Origin: CAZOKZ01 sp964580585
GTDB taxonomy: Bacteria; Sumerlaeota; Sumerlaeia; SLMS01; JAHLLQ01
NCBI GenBank assembly: GCA_964580585.1
Contig: CAZOKZ010000017.1
Span: 1 to 64,000, forward strand
Length of the DNA: 64,000 nt
Direction of reading: 5' to 3'
How positions within the stretch are numbered: the stretch's first letter is position 1; each line of letters opens with the position of its first letter. The notes beneath the pieces are model-generated. The model was not told the origin of the DNA, made no database searches, and was given only the letters and a program-made list of their open reading frames with translations. Positions 59,908-64,000 of this stretch are shown here, piece by piece. The position numbers were made by a program, and so were the translations under genes.

Positions 59908-61002
59908 TCAACGCCGGGACATATCGATTTCAATGGCTCCAGTGGGCTTTGACGGAGTCGTGGGAGAAGTTGGTTGTTCGGTCATGGGCATGTAAAGAAT
60001 TTGTCCAGGACCAATGCCTTGCACGTCTGGACTGGTACCCTTTTGTGGCGTGATGACCAACGTTTCGTACTTGATAAACTTCGTCATGCCACCTTCTTCG
60101 AACCGCCGCACGTCGGGTTTGATCGAAAGCGTTACTTTTCCCGTTTTCAAGTCGTAGAGCATGCGTCCGCAGTCGGCTTCGATGGAATCCTGGCGAAGGA
60201 AAACGTTCCCCAACGCTTCGAACGTTTGAGCCGCATTGCGGAAAATAATCTCATCGGCGCGAATGTTGAACTTCGAGCTTTTCAACACCACGCTGCCAAC
60301 GGAATGAAAGATTTCCAGGTCGCCGCTGGCGGCCATGGTACTGTTGACTTGGGGACGGACGTTTCCGCGCGGCGAGGTCACGATGTTCATGGTTTTTCCC
60401 ATGCCGCCGAATACACCCGTGCCGTTTTCTTCGGCGTTTTCTGGCGTGGTGTTTACGGGTTTCATATCCACCGTGATAGGAGTGCTGCCTCGCAACTGCA
60501 CCGCGCGTTTGCCTTCGTCGGCTTGCGCAACCTCGAACTCGTCCATGCCGTCAAACGTGACAATATTTTCCGGCGAGTTTTGAACCACATGCGGGCTTCC
60601 CGTCAGCACTACACCACCCGATTCCATGTCATATTTCATTTGCTGGCTGGTGGCTTCGATTCCTTCCGTGCGCAGAGTGATGTTTTTTTCCGCGCTCAGA
60701 CGCGACTCGGCGCCAAGAAATTCCAAGTGCAGGCATTGCAGAAACAACTCGGGCGTTTCGAGCGTGATCGATCCGTCGGCTTTAAAGATTTGTTCGCCGG
60801 ATTGCGGATCCGTGCCGATGGTAAAGCCTTCTTCCGTTCCATCGGGGTGGGGGGCGGTGATCAGAGACACCTGTCCGCCCGCTCCGGCTAATTCACGCAG
60901 GAAACTGCCCTTGGCTTTCTGATCGGATTGCGCCTCGACGTTGCCGATTATCGCTGCGGTCAAGCAGCAAGCCACTGTGGCTTTGCCCAAAAAACGTTTC
61001 AT
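59908..61002 (-). CDS. LptA/OstA-like periplasmic protein
   Basis: 364 residues with a signal peptide (ending VEAQ). Repeated short beta-strand units such as SLITLETPELFLQCLHLEFLG, AEKNITLRTEGIEATSQQMKYDMESGGVVLTGS and FNIRADEIIFRNAAQTFEALGNVFLRQDSIEADCGRMLYDLKTGKVTL follow the OstA/LptA jelly-roll pattern. LptA bridges lipopolysaccharide across the periplasm. It overlaps the LptC-like gene by ATGA (60999-61002). Longer than typical LptA (about 180), so it may combine two OstA modules. Confidence 0.7.
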   Translation of the reverse strand: MKRFLGKATVACCLTAAIIGNVEAQSDQKAKGSFLRELAGAGGQVSLITAPHPDGTEEGFTIGTDPQSGEQIFKADGSITLETPELFLQCLHLEFLGAESRLSAEKNITLRTEGIEATSQQMKYDMESGGVVLTGSPHVVQNSPENIVTFDGMDEFEVAQADEGKRAVQLRGSTPITVDMKPVNTTPENAEENGTGVFGGMGKTMNIVTSPRGNVRPQVNSTMAASGDLEIFHSVGSVVLKSSKFNIRADEIIFRNAAQTFEALGNVFLRQDSIEADCGRMLYDLKTGKVTLSIKPDVRRFEEGGMTKFIKYETLVITPQKGTSPDVQGIGPGQILYMPMTEQPTSPTTPSKPTGAIEIDMSRR

Positions 61003-61676
61003 TCAGCAGTCCCTTTGAATTTCATGGTCACTGGCTGGCCATCGACGACAGGATAGTGCCAGACCGAAAAATTGCGATTCGTCGTAAATGCGCTTCCCGT
61101 TGTTTCGATCACATCACCATCGACTTCGCCGACTTGTTCAAATTGACCAATCGAGATAAACTTCTGATAGCGTTCGCTCCAGATCAGGTTACGGCATTTC
61201 AGTTTTCCTTGCTCGCCCATGTCGATCGTCAGCCATTTTTTCTGATTTGGGTCAGCCAGCACAAAATCGCCGCGCGAGGCGTCGCGAATCGTTGGCATCG
61301 CCCCAATGCGAGCGAGGTCTTCGCGCCATTTCATGAGTTCTTCTTTCGAGGGTTCTGTTTGGACAATGTTTTCCTCGTCGAGTTTCGGTGTCGCGAAGTA
61401 GTACCGAAACAGCGGGCTTTCCACCGTGATCTTTTCCTGCGGCATACGGATTGTTACGTTATCGCTGATGATCGACTCGCCCTCGGTGGACATAACGGCT
61501 TTATCCGCATGGATTTCCTGAAGCACCAATGTGCCCGATGTGTAGCTCAGATCCATGTTTGTCAGCGTGATGTTCTCCAGGAGCCCGGCATTCGACCGCG
61601 CGGGCGTCGCCAACATCCAAACCGCTGCGAACACACACAGAACCAGCAGGTTCATCCATTCGGACAATCTCATCAT
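60999..61676 (-). CDS. LptC-like single-pass protein, LPS export
   Basis: 225 residues from ATG 61676 (AAGGAA upstream); an earlier start at 61697 would add seven residues. One N-terminal helix WMNLLVLCVFAAVWMLATPA is followed by OstA/LptC-type beta repeats: ENITLTNMDLSYTSGTLVLQEIHADKAVMSTEGESIISDNVTIRMPQEKITVESPLFRYYF. LptC anchors the LPS export bridge to the inner membrane. The downstream overlap with the LptA-like gene supports a shared role. No lptB/lptF/lptG genes are in the window. Confidence 0.65.
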   Translation of the reverse strand: MMRLSEWMNLLVLCVFAAVWMLATPARSNAGLLENITLTNMDLSYTSGTLVLQEIHADKAVMSTEGESIISDNVTIRMPQEKITVESPLFRYYFATPKLDEENIVQTEPSKEELMKWREDLARIGAMPTIRDASRGDFVLADPNQKKWLTIDMGEQGKLKCRNLIWSERYQKFISIGQFEQVGEVDGDVIETTGSAFTTNRNFSVWHYPVVDGQPVTMKFKGTAE

Positions 61677-61701
61677 CGAGAAGGTTTCCTTGCACATGCG
61701 T

Positions 61702-62988
61702 TTATTCTGGCCAGAGGGCCAATTCCAGGGGGATTTGTGGCGCTGGAACCGCCGGGTGATCTTCCATTTTCAAGCTTTCCAGCAGGCGGAGAGCTTCCTC
61801 GTGAAGCAGGGCTGGGTCGAGCAGAGATTCCTCCAACATACCGGTCAAATCGCGATTGATCAGCAGTCCGTCTGCACCGGGCGCCAACTGATGCACCATC
61901 CGGTCGCGCGCCAATGACAGCAGCATGAGCACTCCTGCGCCAAGCGAGCCGCCTGCCTCGATGATGCGGTTGACAGCCTGGGGCAATGCCGCCGGACCAA
62001 TCCGATCGATGGCCAACCGCGCGTTGAATATCTCTTTGCGCTGCTCCAGCAACTTGCCTGAGAGCACTTCCAGCGCACGACCCGGACGGCCTTCGGCGAA
62101 CGCCGCCGCCACGCGAGCCAAACCAGCTTCCACACGTTCATCCTGGACCAATCGCGATGTTAAGTCGTCGAATTCCAACGGTTGGCAGAGCAACGACGAG
62201 CACCGAGACCGAATGGTTTCCAGTACCCGGTTGTAGTGGTCTGTAACGAGAATCAGCTTCAGGTAGGAGGCAGGTTCTTCCAGAAATTTCAGTAGCGAAT
62301 TGGCTGCATTTCCCGTGATCGTATCCGCACCGAGTACGATGATCACACGGTAACGGCCTTCCATGGGAGCTACCCACGCGGCATCCTGGAGCAGACGTAC
62401 CTGATCCACTTTGATCGACTTCGACTTGCCGATGGGCTCGATAATGTTCAGATCGATAAACCCTGTCGGCTGAGGCACGTCGTTTTCGTACGTAATCGGA
62501 TAGGACTTGCCAACCAACCGGTCCACGCGCGGGTCGATGTCGAGCGTAATCGGACGCGGCGGTGGAGGGGCGGCGGGCGCTTTGGGCGTTTCCGCGACCG
62601 GTTTAGTTTTCGATTCGGGTTCGGGCTTTTTCGGTTCCGGCGGGGGAGGAGGGGCCTTTTCTTCCTCCTCTTCCAGGCCGCCGAACATGTCGGGTTCGTC
62701 ACCGAACAAATCGCCAAACATGTCATCGGGGCTGCGAGTGGGTTCGTTCACGCGCCAGAGAAAACGCGCGCCGCGCGGAGCCGTGATCGTGGCTTCTGGC
62801 GTATGAATGCCGGACGAAAGGATCTGCTTGGCAATCGCAAACGCCAGCGAACGTTTTCCCACGCCGTCTGGACCATGTAGCATCAGCGCGTGCGGCAACC
62901 GGTTGCCGAGAATCATCCGGCGGACGAGTTGCTTGACGGCTTCGTGGCCCCAAATCGTGTCGAGGCGATGTTGGCTGGGAGCGAGCAT
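61702..62988 (-). CDS. holB: DNA polymerase III delta-prime subunit-like clamp-loader protein with a proline/acidic insert
   Basis: 428 residues from ATG 62988 (AGGAACC upstream); the frame opens at 63063 but the start MLAPSQHRLDTIWGHEAVKQ fits the family. Walker A is GPDGVGKRS (39-47). VIIVLGADTITGNAANSLLKFLEEP is the Walker B/sensor region, and IRSRCSSLLCQPL carries the SRC motif. The zinc-binding cysteines usual in delta-prime are absent. In their place (about residues 79-170) is an insert with repeated DMFG strings, an EEEEE run and proline-rich PPPPPEPKKPEPE. The protein helps load the sliding clamp. It lies five bp upstream of the LptC-like gene. Confidence 0.85.
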   Translation of the reverse strand: MLAPSQHRLDTIWGHEAVKQLVRRMILGNRLPHALMLHGPDGVGKRSLAFAIAKQILSSGIHTPEATITAPRGARFLWRVNEPTRSPDDMFGDLFGDEPDMFGGLEEEEEKAPPPPPEPKKPEPESKTKPVAETPKAPAAPPPPRPITLDIDPRVDRLVGKSYPITYENDVPQPTGFIDLNIIEPIGKSKSIKVDQVRLLQDAAWVAPMEGRYRVIIVLGADTITGNAANSLLKFLEEPASYLKLILVTDHYNRVLETIRSRCSSLLCQPLEFDDLTSRLVQDERVEAGLARVAAAFAEGRPGRALEVLSGKLLEQRKEIFNARLAIDRIGPAALPQAVNRIIEAGGSLGAGVLMLLSLARDRMVHQLAPGADGLLINRDLTGMLEESLLDPALLHEEALRLLESLKMEDHPAVPAPQIPLELALWPE

Positions 62989-63080
62989 GAGGTTCCTGGA
63001 ATCAAATCGCGAACAGCGAAAGCATTGGACCGGTGGCCTGTGTGAATCAAGCCAGAGATGCATTTCAAAGGAGAAAGGAT

Positions 63081-63164
63081 AAAGGCGAAAGGCGGATGAA
63101 GTCTGAAGAGGTTTTGGCGACCGTTTGATAAAACTACCGTCTCATCCTTTATCCTTTCGCCTTT
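63081..63164. repeat. GAAAGGATGA inverted repeat, copy 2
   Basis: AAAGGCGAAAGGCGGATGA (63081-63099) pairs imperfectly with TCATCCTTTATCCTTTCGCC (63142-63161) and adjoining TTT. It lies between trxB and holB and runs into the trxB stop codon. It resembles the pair at 36395-36517. Confidence 0.65.
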
Positions 63165-64000
63165 ATTCCGAAAGCAGCCCCTCGCGTGTCAGGTACCGTT
63201 CGGCTTCCAACGCCGCCATGCAACCAAACCCTGCGGCGGTGATAGCTTGACGATAGTGGTGGTCGTGGATGTCGCCTGCGGCGAATACACCCGGCAGGTT
63301 CGTGTTACAATGGCTATCGACTTTCACATAGCCGTTGTCGTGCAGGTCGATCACGCCTTCGATCCAGTCGGAATTCGGTTTGTGCCCGATGGCGAGGAAC
63401 ATCGCCGACACCGGGATTTCCTTTGTCGAATCGTCCTTCACATTGCGCACCTTGATTGCCGTGACGCGTTTTTTGCGCTCGGATTCCACTTCGCCAAGCA
63501 CTTCTTCGACGACTGAATTCCACACGAACTCGATTTTCGGGTTCGCCAGCGCGCGATCCGCCATAATTTTGCTCGCGCGTAGTTCGTCGCGCCGATGGAT
63601 GACGTAAACTTTCTCGCATAACTTGGTCAGATAGCTGGCTTCTTCCATGGCCGAATCGCCGCCACCTACGATTGCAACCTCTTTGCCGCGATAAAACCCA
63701 CCGTCGCAAACCGCGCAGGTATGCACACCGTAATTCCAGAACGTTTGCTCGGTTTCGATGTTCATCATGCGAGGCGAGGCACCCGTGCAGATCAATACTG
63801 TGTAGGCTTTGCGCGGTCCGACCGTCGTTTCCACGACATAGTGGTCGCCTTCGCGGCGCAGGCCGGTGGCCTTCTCGTATTCGATTTCCGCGCCGTAATT
63901 TTTGCACTGGGCTTCCATGTCCATCATCAACTGGTTGCCATCCTGGCCTTCGGGGAAACCGGGAAAATTCTCAATCGTCGTTGTCGTGGTCAACTGGCCG
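63163..64000 (-). CDS. trxB: Thioredoxin reductase (N-terminus outside window)
   Basis: About 279 residues visible; the frame continues past the right edge, so the FAD-binding start is missing. TTTTTIENFPGFPEG is the usual early segment. VLICTGASPRMM precedes the redox motif CAVCDG. The NADPH-binding VAIVGGGDSAMEEASYLTKL and HRRDELRASKIM follow, and the C-terminus contains NLPGVFAAGDIHDHHYRQAITAAGFGCMAALEAERYL. It reduces thioredoxin with NADPH. The stop lies in the GAAAGGATGA inverted repeat. Confidence 0.95.
   Translation of the reverse strand, partial: GQLTTTTTIENFPGFPEGQDGNQLMMDMEAQCKNYGAEIEYEKATGLRREGDHYVVETTVGPRKAYTVLICTGASPRMMNIETEQTFWNYGVHTCAVCDGGFYRGKEVAIVGGGDSAMEEASYLTKLCEKVYVIHRRDELRASKIMADRALANPKIEFVWNSVVEEVLGEVESERKKRVTAIKVRNVKDDSTKEIPVSAMFLAIGHKPNSDWIEGVIDLHDNGYVKVDSHCNTNLPGVFAAGDIHDHHYRQAITAAGFGCMAALEAERYLTREGLLSE

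Overview
This window comes from a Gram-negative bacterial chromosome of moderately high GC with many lineage-specific secreted and membrane proteins. Clues are LptC/LptA-like outer-membrane genes, a pilin with the GFTLIE...PNFLEAQTRSK signature, giant FG-GAP/thrombospondin-repeat secreted proteins and a plant/Fibrobacter-type DapB. These fit an uncultured candidate phylum such as Sumerlaeota or Hydrogenedentota, but that placement is an inference. There is no rRNA operon, CRISPR array or intact prophage.

Layout. 1-2653: end of a secreted CARDB-like protein and an FG-GAP protein. 2654-3371: a palindrome, a tyrosine-recombinase remnant and tRNA-Ser(GGA). 3560-7207: two overlapping CorC/HlyC CBS proteins and a YesL-like membrane protein. 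7237-9320: lysine/diaminopimelate genes dapB and dapA. 9604-10314: a secreted orphan. 11113-17411: tilS, pntAA-pntAB-pntB and a pepF-like peptidase. 17418-18847: two paralogous membrane proteins. 18959-22042: a DUF1385 (YqhQ-like) protein, a DCC thiol oxidoreductase and an AT-rich HEREWR-motif gene. 22161-26714: a GT-C glycosyltransferase with its partner, panD and fcl. 26744-34061 (minus strand): an AI-2E-type permease, a SurA-like foldase, two glycosyltransferases, a RAYT remnant cassette and a PfkB kinase. 34379-37845: a SUMF1-fold lipoprotein, a HAD phosphatase and an HD hydrolase. 38516-50630: a secreted cluster of pilin-like protein, small secreted protein, 2486-aa matrixin-like protein and 914-aa subtilase-like protein. 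50725-53830: dprA and priA. 53878-58450: membrane, TPR and CofE-like proteins and mntH. 58458-64000 (minus strand): an alpha/beta hydrolase, LptA- and LptC-like proteins, holB and the partial trxB.

Two themes stand out. First, three secreted enzyme folds appear to have lost catalytic residues: the matrixin-like domain (zinc ligands gone), the subtilase-like protein (Asp, His and oxyanion Asn replaced) and an alpha/beta hydrolase (nucleophile Ser to Asn). The first two lie side by side in what looks like one surface/secretion locus and are the best candidate here for an undescribed system. Second, the DNA is peppered with short palindromic repeats of at least five families. These are the GGGACGGAG oligomer, a compound CCCAGCA-type palindrome cassette around a RAYT transposase remnant, a GGGCATCTTGCCC palindrome inside a gene, a long hairpin with a GTTGCGCATCG core (three copies), and GAAAGGATGA inverted repeats (two copies). 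Several sit inside coding sequences or on stop codons.
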